Under the pieces are notes generated by a model. It had not been told where the DNA came from and ran no database searches. It was given only the letters and a program-made list of their open reading frames with translations. Of a DNA stretch of 34,978 nt, positions 22,104 to 31,374 are shown piece by piece. Position 1 is the stretch's first letter. Each line of letters starts with the position of its first letter. Source of the DNA: an uncultured Clostridia bacterium (GTDB taxonomy: Bacteria > Bacillota > Clostridia > Oscillospirales > Acutalibacteraceae); NCBI GenBank assembly GCA_947623505.1, contig CANQGT010000017.1, forward strand, positions 1-34,978, written 5' to 3'. Position numbers and translations under genes: made by a program.

Positions 22104-23222
22104 TTATTTGACAAGGCTTAATATTATTTCGCTTATCATTTCCTTTGAATTTAAAACAGCCATTTTTTTGGCGTTTTCGCCTATCTTTTCGAGCGCCGCG
22201 CTGTCGGAAAGAAGACCGTCCAACATAGATTTCAGCCGCGCAGAGGTGAGATCCTTTTCCTCAATTATCCTCGCCGCGTTTCTGTTTACAAGCGCCATCG
22301 CGTTGTGATATTGGTGATTTTCGGCAACGTAGGGGCTTGGTATCAATATCGAAGGCTTGCCGAGCGCCTCTATTTCGGAAAGGGAGGAACCGCCCGCTCT
22401 GCCGATAACTATATCGGCGGCGGACATACACACATCCATATTATCTATATACTGCCTTACCTCAACAGTGCCCTTTTTACCGTTTTTAAATCCTATTTTT
22501 TCAAACTTTTCAAGATATTCCAAACCGTTCGTTCCAACCGAATGGATATGGTAATATTTTCCGCTTTCGGCGTTTTCGGCAAGAATATCAAACATCGCCT
22601 CGTTGAGCGGAGCCGCTCCGAGTGAACCTCCGAAAGACAGAACGAGGGGCTTGTTTTCCGGAATAAAAAGCTGCGCTCTCGAAAACTCTTTGTCCGCTTT
22701 CAAAAGCTCGCCTCTTACCGGAAGTCCGGTAACGGTAACTTCCCCTTTTGCGTCAAGATGAGCCGCGGCGTCTTCAACGGCTACCATCACCCTGTCAACG
22801 AGCTTAGCGAGCGCCTTATTTGTGATTCCCGGAAAAGCGTTTTGCTCGTGCAGGCAGGTGGGTATCCCCATACGCACGGCCTCTTCAAGAACAGGCCCCG
22901 AAACGTAGCCGCCGAAGCCAACGCAAACATCGGGCTTAAAATCGCCGAGGATTTTTTTGCTTTGACCGCTTGACTTTATAAGATTAAAAAAGGTTTTAAA
23001 ATTATGCTTAACGGCTTCGGGGGAAAGAGAGCGTTTAAATCCGCTTATCTCTATCGTTTTAAACTCGAAACCCGCGTTCGGTACCAAACGCGCCTCCATA
23101 TGATTCGCCGTGCCGACAAACATTATCTGCGAATCGGGATAACTTTCCCTAATATAAGAAGCCACGGCAAGCGCGGGATTTATATGCCCCGCCGTGCCGC
23201 CGGCGGCAAAAAGAATTTTCAT
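22104..23222 (-). CDS. murG: Undecaprenyldiphospho-muramoylpentapeptide beta-N-acetylglucosaminyltransferase
   Basis: MurG adds GlcNAc to lipid I at the inner face of the membrane, giving lipid II. It has 372 residues in two Rossmann-like domains. The N-terminal glycine-rich loop AAGGTAGHINPALAVA (about 6-21) contains the conserved His. FGGYVSGPV near 103 is the second loop, and the C-terminal domain has SFGGSLGAAPLNEA and the UDP-GlcNAc site VIGRAGGSSLSEIEALGKPSILIPSP. GGGGTGAAAT precedes the ATG. It follows ftsW with a 9-base gap; 96 bases separate it from murA. Confidence 0.97.
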   Translation of the reverse strand: MKILFAAGGTAGHINPALAVASYIRESYPDSQIMFVGTANHMEARLVPNAGFEFKTIEISGFKRSLSPEAVKHNFKTFFNLIKSSGQSKKILGDFKPDVCVGFGGYVSGPVLEEAVRMGIPTCLHEQNAFPGITNKALAKLVDRVMVAVEDAAAHLDAKGEVTVTGLPVRGELLKADKEFSRAQLFIPENKPLVLSFGGSLGAAPLNEAMFDILAENAESGKYYHIHSVGTNGLEYLEKFEKIGFKNGKKGTVEVRQYIDNMDVCMSAADIVIGRAGGSSLSEIEALGKPSILIPSPYVAENHQYHNAMALVNRNAARIIEEKDLTSARLKSMLDGLLSDSAALEKIGENAKKMAVLNSKEMISEIILSLVK

Positions 23223-23231
23223 ATTTCACCC

Positions 23232-24518
23232 CTAAATTTTTCTTTGAGCAGATTTTCTCGAAATACTCAGCATCACTCCCGATTCAAACAGCAGCATAAG
23301 CAGAGCCGTGCCGCCGTAGCTGAAAAACGGAAGGGCTATTCCGGTGTTTGGAATCGAATCGGTTACAACAAGGATATTCAGCGCCGTTTGTATTCCTATC
23401 TGCGCCGATATGCCCATTGCGATATACGAGCCGAATTTATCGCGAGCCTTCAGCGAAATCTGTATTCCTCTGAGCACAAGAATAAGGAAAAGGATTATTA
23501 TTACAGTCGCGCCCAAAAATCCGAGTTCCTCGCAGACGATTGAAAAGATAAAATCGTTCTGCGGTTCCGAAACGTACATATATTTTTGTTTTGAATTGCC
23601 GAGACCTACTCCGAAGAAACCGCCGGAACCTATCGCGTACAGCGAATTGTTTATCTGCCATCTTCCCTTTAGAGGTTCAAAGTCCTTATCCAAAAAGCCC
23701 TGGAGCTTTTGCTGAATATATTTCGGCATTATCTCCGGCACCATAAGGACGGCCGCGGCCAGCAAAACCACGCCGACAACGCCCACAACAAACAGCCATT
23801 TGTTTGTACCGCCCGAATACATTATGGCAACGCCTATAAACAGCATAAGCAGCGTGCAGGACATATGATTTTCAAGCAGGATAAGTCCGCAAAAAACCGC
23901 TATAATGAGCGCAGGATAAAAAATTCCGTATTTGAATTTTGAAATTCTTTTGGCATACTTCGTGAAATATGCCGACATTGTTAATATAAGCGAGAATTTG
24001 GCAAATTCCGACGGTTGAAAAGTAAATCCGCCGAACAAAGGGATATAACGCCTGAAATTTTCGCCGTTTCCCGAAACGCGGCCGTTATTGTAAAAAAGGA
24101 CTATCACCAAAAGCAAAAGGCTCGCGGGAAGTATTATTTTAAGAAATTTACTGTAAATTTTATAATCGAGCTTTGACGCGCCGAGCATTACCGCAACGCC
24201 GGCAACGGCAAAAATAAGCTGTTTTATAAAATATGAATACGAATTATCATTCTCATAATATGCCGTGGGATACGAAGCGGAAAGCAACATTACAAGCCCT
24301 ATCGCGAGGAGAATCATTGTAACGGCAAAATAAACAACGTCAAACTCACCCGTCATAATATATTCCGAAAGCCCCGATTTTCCGAAAGCGCGGCGCGGTT
24401 TTATAACCGTTTTCTTTCTTTTATCGCCTTTTTCGCCGTTATATCCGTTATCGGCAGGAGCCTCGCCGTAACGTGGATAGCGCACCGGAGGCGGAAGCGG
24501 ATCAAATCTGTCTGCCAT
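23232..24518 (-). CDS. ftsW: SEDS-family peptidoglycan polymerase FtsW/SpoVE
   Basis: A 428-residue polytopic protein with about 10 membrane segments after a proline-rich cytoplasmic N-terminus of about 55 residues. It is the lipid II polymerase that pairs with a class B PBP. Family marks are FTFQPSEFAK, GRWQINNSLYAIGSGG, the catalytic-loop EPQNDFIFSIVCEELG with the conserved Asp, and PNTGIALPFFSYGG. The frame extends to an ATG at 24536, but those codons encode the AAAGGAGAG ribosome binding site of the ATG at 24518 (MADRF), so the latter is chosen. It is likely the partner of the SpoVD/FtsI-type PBP in this cluster. Vegetative FtsW and sporulation SpoVE cannot be separated by sequence alone. 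Confidence 0.93.
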   Translation of the reverse strand: MADRFDPLPPPVRYPRYGEAPADNGYNGEKGDKRKKTVIKPRRAFGKSGLSEYIMTGEFDVVYFAVTMILLAIGLVMLLSASYPTAYYENDNSYSYFIKQLIFAVAGVAVMLGASKLDYKIYSKFLKIILPASLLLLVIVLFYNNGRVSGNGENFRRYIPLFGGFTFQPSEFAKFSLILTMSAYFTKYAKRISKFKYGIFYPALIIAVFCGLILLENHMSCTLLMLFIGVAIMYSGGTNKWLFVVGVVGVVLLAAAVLMVPEIMPKYIQQKLQGFLDKDFEPLKGRWQINNSLYAIGSGGFFGVGLGNSKQKYMYVSEPQNDFIFSIVCEELGFLGATVIIILFLILVLRGIQISLKARDKFGSYIAMGISAQIGIQTALNILVVTDSIPNTGIALPFFSYGGTALLMLLFESGVMLSISRKSAQRKI

Positions 24519-24562
24519 TGATAACTCTCCTTTCAAAACCTATTTACGAAAATCAAATAATA

Positions 24563-25606
24563 TTATAATCCGAAACGGCAAAGCAAGAACGCGGCGACGC
24601 AGCCGACGGCGTTTACAAGAGAAAATACCGCGCAGATTTTTTTCTCATTCCAACCGCAAAGTTCAAAATGGTGATGAATGGGAGCCATTTTGAAAACGCG
24701 CTTTCCGTGAGTGAGCTTGAAATAGCCTATTTGGATTATATCGCTCATCGTTTCGCACACGTATACAATGCAAATCGGGAAAAGCAGCAACGGGCATTTT
24801 ATCGCAAAACCGAGGCCTGTAACTATGCCGCCCAAAAACAACGAACCCGTATCGCCCATCATAACCTTTGCGGGATTGTGATTCCAAACAAGAAATCCGA
24901 GAACGCCGCCCAAAAGAGCGCCTGAAACTATTGAAAGACCCGCAAATTTCAGTAAAAACGATATTGCTATAAACGCCGCCGCAGAAACAGCGGTTACCGA
25001 GGAGCAAAGGCCGTCTATACCGTCGGTGAGATTCGCCGAATTTACGCAGCCGATAACAATGAAAACGGAAACCACCCAGAAAATAACGGCGGTGAGCACA
25101 TTCTTTTCAAAATTCAGTGTGCCGATAAACGGAACGTACCAAACCGTGTTGTGCGAAAGCCAAAGGGTAAGCACATAGGCAAGCGCCATAATAAGCTGAC
25201 CGAGTGATTTTTGCTTTGCGGAAAGCCCCTTGTTTCTTTTCAGTTTAATTTTTATAAAATCATCCGTAAAGCCGATGATACCGTTGCCCAATCCGAGTAA
25301 AACGGAGGAAATTATAAGAATATTATCCCTGTTTTTTATTATCGCCGAAAAATCGGTCTGCAGCTCGCCGCCCGACGAAAGAAAAATGCACACGGAAATA
25401 ATAACGGAGCAAACGATTCCGATAATGAACATAAGCCCGCCCATATTCGGCGTTCCCTGCTTCGACTTATGCCACGAAGGCCCTATATCAAGAATAGTCT
25501 GCCCGAATTTGAGCTTGCGAAGCCAAGGAATTATTACAAATCCCAACGCGGCGGTTATGCCGAATGAAATTATAACGCTTATCAAAACTACAGTTTCAAC
25601 TCTCAT
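24563..25606 (-). CDS. mraY: Phospho-N-acetylmuramoyl-pentapeptide-transferase
   Basis: MraY moves phospho-MurNAc-pentapeptide onto undecaprenyl phosphate to form lipid I. It is 347 residues with about ten membrane segments. Cytoplasmic loop motifs are KQGTPNMGGLMF near 50, FTDDFIKIKLKRNKGLSAKQK near 113 (the Asp-Asp pair), NLTDGIDGL near 193, MGDTGSLFLGG near 250 and HHHFELCGW near 313 (the HHH nucleotide site). AAGGTGGAAG lies inside the murF 3' end and the ATG follows the murF stop by one base. The 44-base gap to ftsW holds no murD, which usually sits here. Confidence 0.97.
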   Translation of the reverse strand: MRVETVVLISVIISFGITAALGFVIIPWLRKLKFGQTILDIGPSWHKSKQGTPNMGGLMFIIGIVCSVIISVCIFLSSGGELQTDFSAIIKNRDNILIISSVLLGLGNGIIGFTDDFIKIKLKRNKGLSAKQKSLGQLIMALAYVLTLWLSHNTVWYVPFIGTLNFEKNVLTAVIFWVVSVFIVIGCVNSANLTDGIDGLCSSVTAVSAAAFIAISFLLKFAGLSIVSGALLGGVLGFLVWNHNPAKVMMGDTGSLFLGGIVTGLGFAIKCPLLLFPICIVYVCETMSDIIQIGYFKLTHGKRVFKMAPIHHHFELCGWNEKKICAVFSLVNAVGCVAAFLLCRFGL

Positions 25607-25607
25607 T

Positions 25608-26960
25608 TTACTTCCACCTTTTATATAAATCGCTTATTACGTCTTCAAGATGCATTCCCCTGCTCGCCTTGAATATCACAACGTCCCCGGCTTTAGCAAG
25701 TTCATAGATTCTGTTTGCCAACGCCTCTTTTGTTTCAAAAATTTCGGCGTTTTCAAGCCCCGCGGACTTCGCGCCCTCAATGATATGCGCCGAATCTTTT
25801 CCTATGCAGAGCAGATAATCCGCCCCTGATTCGGCGGCCGCCTTTCCAACGGAAAAATGCGCCTGCTTTGAATAATCGCCAAGCTCCAGCATATCCGAAA
25901 GAACGGCGATTTTTTTGTTGCCCTTCGTTGAGGCGAGAGTCTGAAGCGCCGCTCTCATCGAATCCGGCGAAGCGTTATAACAGTCTTCGATAGAGGTGAT
26001 ACCGTTTATGACAACGCTTCTCTGGCGCATTCCCTCCGGCTGATATTCCCCAAGAGCGCGCGCCGCGATCTGAGGCTCCACGCCGAGAAAATATCCTGCC
26101 GCGAACGCCGCGAGGGCATTATATACATTATGTACTCCGATAACGGGTATGCTTATTTTTTGCCTTTTTCCGAAATATTCCACGGTAAAAACCGTTGAGC
26201 CGTTTTTCTCGCTGATTTCTACGGCTTTAAAATCGGCGTTCTCCTCCGTTCCGAAAAAGTAAACTCTGTGCCTGTCTGATTTAACGGTTTTCAAAAGATC
26301 GTTATCGCCGTTGAGAATAAGCGGCGCGTTATCCTCAAGATTTTCGAGCATTTCCGCTTTTGCCTTGAGTATTCCCTCTCTTGAGCCGAGATTTTCTATA
26401 TGCGAAACGCCTATATTCGTTATTATTCCCAATGTCGGTCTCGCGGCGCGCGAAAGTCTGCGAATCTCCCCGAAATGGTTCATTCCCATTTCTATTACCG
26501 CCGCTTCCACTCCGCCGTCTATTCTGAACAGCATTTGCGGAAGTCCTATTTCGTTATTCAGATTGCCGAGCGTTTTTATTGCCTTATATTTTGCGTTTAC
26601 AACGAGGAAAGTAAATTCCTTCGTTGTGGTTTTCCCGACCGAGCCCGTGAGCCCGACTACCGGAATATTAAATTTTCTGCGGTAATATCCGGCAAGCTCA
26701 AGCAGAGACAAGGCTGTGTTTTCAACCTTTACAAAAGGCTCTTTCACCTCTTTATCCTCGCATATCATAACAGCCGCGGCGCCCTTTTCAAACGCTTCGT
26801 CGATAAAATCGTGAGCGTTGAACCTTTCGCCCTTGATGCACACGAAAAGGCAGCCTTCGGTTATTTTTCTTGTATCCGTGCAAACGTCGTTTATCAGAAC
26901 GTCGGCGTTGCAAACTCCGCCGCAGGCTTCGGCTATTTCGCCGAGAGTCATTTTTTCCAT
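25608..26960 (-). CDS. murF: UDP-MurNAc-tripeptide--D-alanyl-D-alanine ligase
   Basis: MurF adds D-Ala-D-Ala to UDP-MurNAc-tripeptide using ATP, completing the pentapeptide. Of about 450 residues, the N-terminal domain (1-90) has VCIKGERFNAHDF, the central domain has P-loop LTGSVGKTTTKEF (about 104-116) and NEIGLPQML, and the C-terminal domain carries DCYNASPDSMRAAL. A GTG at 26969 is possible, but GGGTGA sits 5-6 bases before the ATG at 26960, which also starts at the expected MEKMTL. The frame overlaps the murE end only if the GTG is used. GxCYNASP-type residues are intact. Confidence 0.95.
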   Translation of the reverse strand: MEKMTLGEIAEACGGVCNADVLINDVCTDTRKITEGCLFVCIKGERFNAHDFIDEAFEKGAAAVMICEDKEVKEPFVKVENTALSLLELAGYYRRKFNIPVVGLTGSVGKTTTKEFTFLVVNAKYKAIKTLGNLNNEIGLPQMLFRIDGGVEAAVIEMGMNHFGEIRRLSRAARPTLGIITNIGVSHIENLGSREGILKAKAEMLENLEDNAPLILNGDNDLLKTVKSDRHRVYFFGTEENADFKAVEISEKNGSTVFTVEYFGKRQKISIPVIGVHNVYNALAAFAAGYFLGVEPQIAARALGEYQPEGMRQRSVVINGITSIEDCYNASPDSMRAALQTLASTKGNKKIAVLSDMLELGDYSKQAHFSVGKAAAESGADYLLCIGKDSAHIIEGAKSAGLENAEIFETKEALANRIYELAKAGDVVIFKASRGMHLEDVISDLYKRWK

Positions 26961-26961
26961 A

Positions 26962-28392
26962 TTATTCACCCAAAATTTCGGCCACTACTTCCCTTTCGTC
27001 AAAATGTATCGTTCCCGTCGGAAGTATCTGATATGTTTCGTGACCCTTGCCCGCGAGAAGAATAACGTCGCCCGTTTTTGCGTTTTCGAGCGCCCATCTT
27101 ATTGCCTCTTTCCTGTTTTCAACAACCTTATACGGTGTGGAGGCGCATTTCATACCTTCCAAAATATCCTCGATTATCGCGTGGGGATCCTCAGAACGGG
27201 GGTTATCCGACGTGACAACGCAGAAATCGGAAAGCTCCGCCGCTATAGCGCCCATCTTCGGTCTTTTTGTTTTGTCTCTGTCTCCGCCGCAGCCGAAAAG
27301 AGTGACTATTCTGCCCTTTGTTATTTCGCGCAGTGAAGTGATAATGTTTTCAAGTCCGTCCGGCGAATGCGCGTAATCTATGATTACGGTGTAATCCGTG
27401 TTTGTGGGAACTACCTCTATCCTGCCCTTTACGCCCTTTGATTTGGAAATTGCAAAAAGCACCTCTTTGTAGTCAAAACCGAGAGCTATCGCAACCGAGC
27501 AGGCGCAAAGCGAATTGTAAACGGAAAATCTTCCGGGGATCGGGCAGCTTACTCTGCCGATGAAATCCGAAACAAGCTCGTATTCCACGCCGTCCGGCTT
27601 AAAGCGAACGTTTTTGGCGCAGAAATCGGCGTTGTTCGTGTTCACCGCGTATGAAAGCACCTTGCAGTCGAGCTCCTCAACTATTTTAAGCCCATTTTTA
27701 TCGTCCGCGTTCGTAACGGCTATATCGCAGTTTTCAAACAGACGGCGCTTCGCGTTGAAATAATTTTCCCAGGTTTTATGATAGTCAAGATGATCCTGCG
27801 TAAGATTTGTAAACGCGCCGACAAGAAAGCGCAGTCCGTTTACGCGCTCCTGCGCGAGGGCCTGAGAGGAGACCTCCATAACGCAGTATTCGCAGCCAGC
27901 GTCGGCCATCATTTTAAAGAGCTTTTGAAGTTCATAGGGATCGGGCGTTGTGTACTTGGCGGGATAGATTTCGCTGCCCACCATATTCTGAACCGTTCCG
28001 ATAAGTCCTACTTTTTTTCCTATGTTTTCAAGGATCTGCTTGATAAGAAAAGCGGTGGTCGTTTTGCCGTTTGTTCCGGTGATGCCTATAAGCTTCAGTT
28101 TATCCGCAGGATTTCCGAAATAATTTGCGCATACGGCGGAAAAAGCCGTTCTTGTGTCTTTAACAAGTATCTGCTTTTCAAGCCCCAAATCCCTTTCAAC
28201 AACTATTCCCGCGGCGCCCTTTTCAAGCATTTGCGCGGCAACGGAATGGCCGTCAAAGGAATTTCCTTTTATGCACACAAAAAGGCTTCCTTCTTTAACG
28301 AGCCGCGAATCCTGCGTCACATCGAGCACCCGCGTTTCTTTGTCGTAAGGCGCAAGCACATCTATGCCCCTCATTATATCAGATAATCTCAT
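26962..28392 (-). CDS. murE: UDP-MurNAc-tripeptide synthetase, meso-DAP-adding type
   Basis: MurE adds the third residue of the stem peptide to UDP-MurNAc-L-Ala-D-Glu. About 476 residues with the P-loop ITGTNGKTTTAF (about 114-125) and the ATP-side stretch PGRFSVYNSLCA. The specificity motif DNPR (about 397-400) followed by SEDP is that of enzymes using meso-diaminopimelate, with Arg contacting its carboxylate. This links to the DapF domain in the convergent operon. GGAGGG lies 6 bases before the ATG at 28392; an adjacent ATG at 28395 is possible but very close to the site. It is followed directly by murF. Confidence 0.96.
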   Translation of the reverse strand: MRLSDIMRGIDVLAPYDKETRVLDVTQDSRLVKEGSLFVCIKGNSFDGHSVAAQMLEKGAAGIVVERDLGLEKQILVKDTRTAFSAVCANYFGNPADKLKLIGITGTNGKTTTAFLIKQILENIGKKVGLIGTVQNMVGSEIYPAKYTTPDPYELQKLFKMMADAGCEYCVMEVSSQALAQERVNGLRFLVGAFTNLTQDHLDYHKTWENYFNAKRRLFENCDIAVTNADDKNGLKIVEELDCKVLSYAVNTNNADFCAKNVRFKPDGVEYELVSDFIGRVSCPIPGRFSVYNSLCACSVAIALGFDYKEVLFAISKSKGVKGRIEVVPTNTDYTVIIDYAHSPDGLENIITSLREITKGRIVTLFGCGGDRDKTKRPKMGAIAAELSDFCVVTSDNPRSEDPHAIIEDILEGMKCASTPYKVVENRKEAIRWALENAKTGDVILLAGKGHETYQILPTGTIHFDEREVVAEILGE

Positions 28393-28425
28393 CATTATCC
28401 CTCCATCGTTCAGCGTTTGAATTTT

Positions 28426-30654
28426 TTAATCAAGCGCTGACTGCGTTGATTTAAATGTTACTTTTATTACCGAGCCTATGCCCACCTTATTCCCCTTATC
28501 CTCGCTTTGCTTATACGCGACGACAAGCGAGCTTGAAGAATCGTTTCCGGAGATTATCATATTCAAATCGCATTCGGCCGCCTTTCTGTTAGCCTCCGCG
28601 ATCGTAAGCCCCGAAAAATCGGGAACGGTAACGGTCTTTTCTTCGTTTGATTCGGTATAAAGAACTACCGAAGCGTCTTTGGGAACCTCCGTTCCTGCCG
28701 AGGGCGATTGCCTTATTACAGTGTCTCCATCGCCGACAACCTTAACGGAAAAGCCCGCGTTTTTAAGCGCGTTTCTCGCGTCGCTTGTCTTCTTGCCCGA
28801 AACGCTCATCAGGCTGACCGAGCGATCCTTTAATTCATCTTCGGTAAACGACGGTTCAACGCCGAGCTGTTTCATCGCTTCTTCAACGACTCTTGCCGCT
28901 ATGGGCGCGCAGACAGCGCCGCCGCCGAGGTCTTCACACGGCTCGTCGCATAGGATTATCATCGCGACGCGCGGATTATCCGTGGGAGCTATCGCCGAGA
29001 ATGAAACGATATATTTATCCTTTTCGCCCTTTCCCGATTCGCCGAGCTTTGTTGTTGTGCCCGTTTTACCGCCAACATTGTAGCCGGCAACGTATCCGTT
29101 TTTGCCCGTGCCGTTATCAACAACGGATTTCATCATTTTAAGCACGGTTTGCGAAGTTTCTTTGCTTATTACCTGCCTTACGGCTGTAGGCTCTGTTTTG
29201 GAAACCGTTTTGCCCTCTGAATTTTTTATCTCGGAAACAAGATACGGCTTGTAGAGCGTTCCGCCGTTCGCGACGGCGCAGAGCGCCGTGCAAATCTGAA
29301 TCGGGCTGATATTATTTGTCTGCCCGAATGAAGCCGAGGAAAGCTCGACTATCCCATACTGATTTTCCTTATAATACTGCGGCGAAGCCTCTCCGGGAAA
29401 ATCAACACCTGTTTTTTTGGTAAATCCGAAGCCATCGAAATATTTGAAATAATTGTGAACGCCCATTTTCTGCCCTATCGTAATGAAAAACGGGTTGCAC
29501 GAATTTTCAAGCCCCTGAGTGAAAGTTTCGTGCCCGTGGCCTTGGCGCACCCAGCAGTGCATCACTTCAGGTCCAACTCTTATCGCGCCCGTGCAGGTAT
29601 ATGAAGTGTTCAAATCGGCAATTCCCTCCTCAATGGCGCCGGAGGCCATAAACACCTTATAAACGGAACCGGGAACGTAAGTGTCGGAAACGGTGAAATT
29701 TCTCCACTGCTTTTGAACGTAAGCGCTTTCAAGCTCCGCTTTTTTATCTTTATCCTTTTCCTCACGGATATCCTCAAGATAAGGCTCATAAACAACTTTT
29801 CTCGGCTCGTTGCAATCGTAATCGGGCAACGAAGCCATGGCGAGCACGGCGCCCGTTTGGCAGTCCATAACAACGCCGTAAGTGCCTTTTGCGTCATACT
29901 CCTCAAGAGTGTCTCTGAGCTCCTGCTCGAGAACGTACTGAATTGAGCTGTTTATCGAAAGCGTGATAGAATTTCCGTCCTGCGCCGGTATCGTTGTTTC
30001 GTAATCCTCCATAATGGAGCTTGAAACGGCGCTTTGAGCGGTGATTATTCTTCCGTTTACGCCTTTCAGTTCTTCATCGTAATATGCCTCTATTCCCTCA
30101 AGCCCCTGATTGTCCGTGCCTGTAAAGCCCAGCACCGTTGAGGCAAGCGAACCGTAGGGATAATATCTTCTTGTGGCCTCTTCAAATCCTATGCAGCTTC
30201 TGAGCTTATAAGTTCTGTTTTCATCGGCGTTCATAAAATCCGCCACCTGCTTGCGTATATTGTATTCAACCTTGCGGGCAACAACAACGTACTTTCCTTC
30301 CGCCTTTGTCTGCTCATAAAGCTTTTGTTTTTCTTCGCTGTTAAATTCAAGAACGCCCGAAAGCAGATCGACGATAACGGATCTGTTTGTATCGGTGATG
30401 TTTGACGGATCGATAAAAATATTGTAAACCGTTGCCGACTGAGCAAGAACGTTGCCGAGGCTGTCGTAGATAGTTCCGCGCCTCGCCTCTATTTCCTTAT
30501 CGGAAAGCTGCTGGTTTTTCGCTTTTTCTGAATATTCCTCGCCGTGCACTATCTGAAAGTAAAAAAGGCGGGAGATACCCCAAACGAAAAGAAGCGCTAT
30601 TACAAGAAAAAGTATAAATGTTCTTGACGCGCAGAGCTTTCTGAATCTTTCCAT
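28426..30654 (-). CDS. spoVD: Class B penicillin-binding protein with PASTA domains (SpoVD/FtsI-like)
   Basis: A 742-residue bitopic transpeptidase. Membrane segment at about 13-33 (TFILFLVIALLFVWGISRLF), dimerisation domain (about 50-215, with RRGTIYDSLGNVLAQS), then the transpeptidase domain with Ser331 and Lys334 in GSVYK, the SCN motif in LENSCNPFF and KTG in GGKTGTT near 531. Two PASTA domains (about 612-675 and 677-738) end the protein. It crosslinks septal or spore-cortex peptidoglycan with the SEDS protein of the cluster. An in-frame GTG lies at 30657, but GCGGG spacing favours the ATG at 30654. One such gene sits here where some clostridia have two, so a general divisome role (FtsI) is possible. 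Confidence 0.9.
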   Translation of the reverse strand: MERFRKLCASRTFILFLVIALLFVWGISRLFYFQIVHGEEYSEKAKNQQLSDKEIEARRGTIYDSLGNVLAQSATVYNIFIDPSNITDTNRSVIVDLLSGVLEFNSEEKQKLYEQTKAEGKYVVVARKVEYNIRKQVADFMNADENRTYKLRSCIGFEEATRRYYPYGSLASTVLGFTGTDNQGLEGIEAYYDEELKGVNGRIITAQSAVSSSIMEDYETTIPAQDGNSITLSINSSIQYVLEQELRDTLEEYDAKGTYGVVMDCQTGAVLAMASLPDYDCNEPRKVVYEPYLEDIREEKDKDKKAELESAYVQKQWRNFTVSDTYVPGSVYKVFMASGAIEEGIADLNTSYTCTGAIRVGPEVMHCWVRQGHGHETFTQGLENSCNPFFITIGQKMGVHNYFKYFDGFGFTKKTGVDFPGEASPQYYKENQYGIVELSSASFGQTNNISPIQICTALCAVANGGTLYKPYLVSEIKNSEGKTVSKTEPTAVRQVISKETSQTVLKMMKSVVDNGTGKNGYVAGYNVGGKTGTTTKLGESGKGEKDKYIVSFSAIAPTDNPRVAMIILCDEPCEDLGGGAVCAPIAARVVEEAMKQLGVEPSFTEDELKDRSVSLMSVSGKKTSDARNALKNAGFSVKVVGDGDTVIRQSPSAGTEVPKDASVVLYTESNEEKTVTVPDFSGLTIAEANRKAAECDLNMIISGNDSSSSLVVAYKQSEDKGNKVGIGSVIKVTFKSTQSALD

Positions 30655-30684
30655 CACATTTCCCGCCTTAATCGTAAGTTATAT

Positions 30685-30714
30685 ATTATAATAATTTAAT
30701 ATTTAGAGAGTTAA
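30685..30714 (-). promoter_or_regulatory. Possible internal promoter before the PASTA-PBP gene
   Basis: On the minus strand TTAACT (30714-30709), 18 bases, TATAAT (30690-30685), about 30 bases before the start. The -35 overlaps the hairpin at 30706-30729, so transcription could be tuned there. Confidence 0.35.
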
Positions 30715-30729
30715 GACAACTTAACTCTC
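30706..30729 (-). terminator. Strong hairpin in the ftsL-PBP gap (possible attenuator)
   Basis: GAGAGTTAAG (30706-30715) and CTTAACTCTC (30720-30729) form a perfect 10-bp stem with a 4-base loop. On the minus strand it is followed by an AT-rich but not T-only stretch. Two further hairpins lie upstream: CCGTATT/AATACGG (about 30732-30763) and AGGGTGAT/ATCACCCT (30792-30812, containing the ftsL stop). Partial termination or RNA processing between ftsL and the PBP gene is plausible. Confidence 0.4.
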
Positions 30730-30805
30730 GCGCCGTATTTGTTATTTTCTTATAAATAATACGGAAATATTTATCTGAATATTACAGAACAAGGGTGATA
30801 TTGAA

Positions 30806-31351
30806 TCACCCTGCCTGTTTTGCTTCTTCTTGCTGCTGCTTTTGAGCCGCCTCCCGCTGAGCCTTATACTGCTCAACGTCGATATACTTAATCTGATCCG
30901 ACTGTAATTTTACCATACCCAGCTTGTTTACGGCGTAATCCTCTATCTGCTCAAAGGACACAAGAGCGTCAAGCTCGGCATTGGTGCATATGTTTTGATT
31001 CATTTCACGGGAAAGCTCCGTTTTAAGCGACGCTATTTCCCTTGTGTATTCGTTCTTTTTGGCATAGGTAAAAAGCATACCGAAAAACATTGAAACGGCA
31101 AGACCGAGCACGACCAAAACCGTCAACGCCTTAGCGAAGGCCATACGCTGCTCGGCAAGCAACTCTTCCCTCGTTTTCAGCTTTTCGTTTGTGCTTTTAA
31201 CACGCAGAGGTCTTCTCTTTCCCGCTCCTGTCGGTTCCGGCTCATATTTCGGAGCGGCGGAGGAACGCGTAAGACTAAACGCGTTTATCGCGTCTGTTGT
31301 TTCTATATCGGCAAAATACGAATATCTGCGAAAATCGTTTGAGCTTGTCAT
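30806..31351 (-). CDS. ftsL: FtsL-like cell division protein
   Basis: A 181-residue bitopic protein with a basic cytoplasmic part of about 75 residues, one membrane segment (about 78-96, LTVLVVLGLAVSMFFGMLF) and a heptad-type coiled coil (about 97-130) ending in the FtsL/DivIC-like EQIEDYAVNKLGMVK segment. A Gln/Glu/Ala-rich tail follows. FtsL proteins diverge quickly, so the name rests on topology and on its fixed place between rsmH and the class B PBP, where FtsL links to DivIB and DivIC. AAGGAAGAAAC precedes the ATG. Confidence 0.82.
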   Translation of the reverse strand: MTSSNDFRRYSYFADIETTDAINAFSLTRSSAAPKYEPEPTGAGKRRPLRVKSTNEKLKTREELLAEQRMAFAKALTVLVVLGLAVSMFFGMLFTYAKKNEYTREIASLKTELSREMNQNICTNAELDALVSFEQIEDYAVNKLGMVKLQSDQIKYIDVEQYKAQREAAQKQQQEEAKQAG

Positions 31352-31374
31352 CTTTGTTTCTTCCTTTTTAAAAT

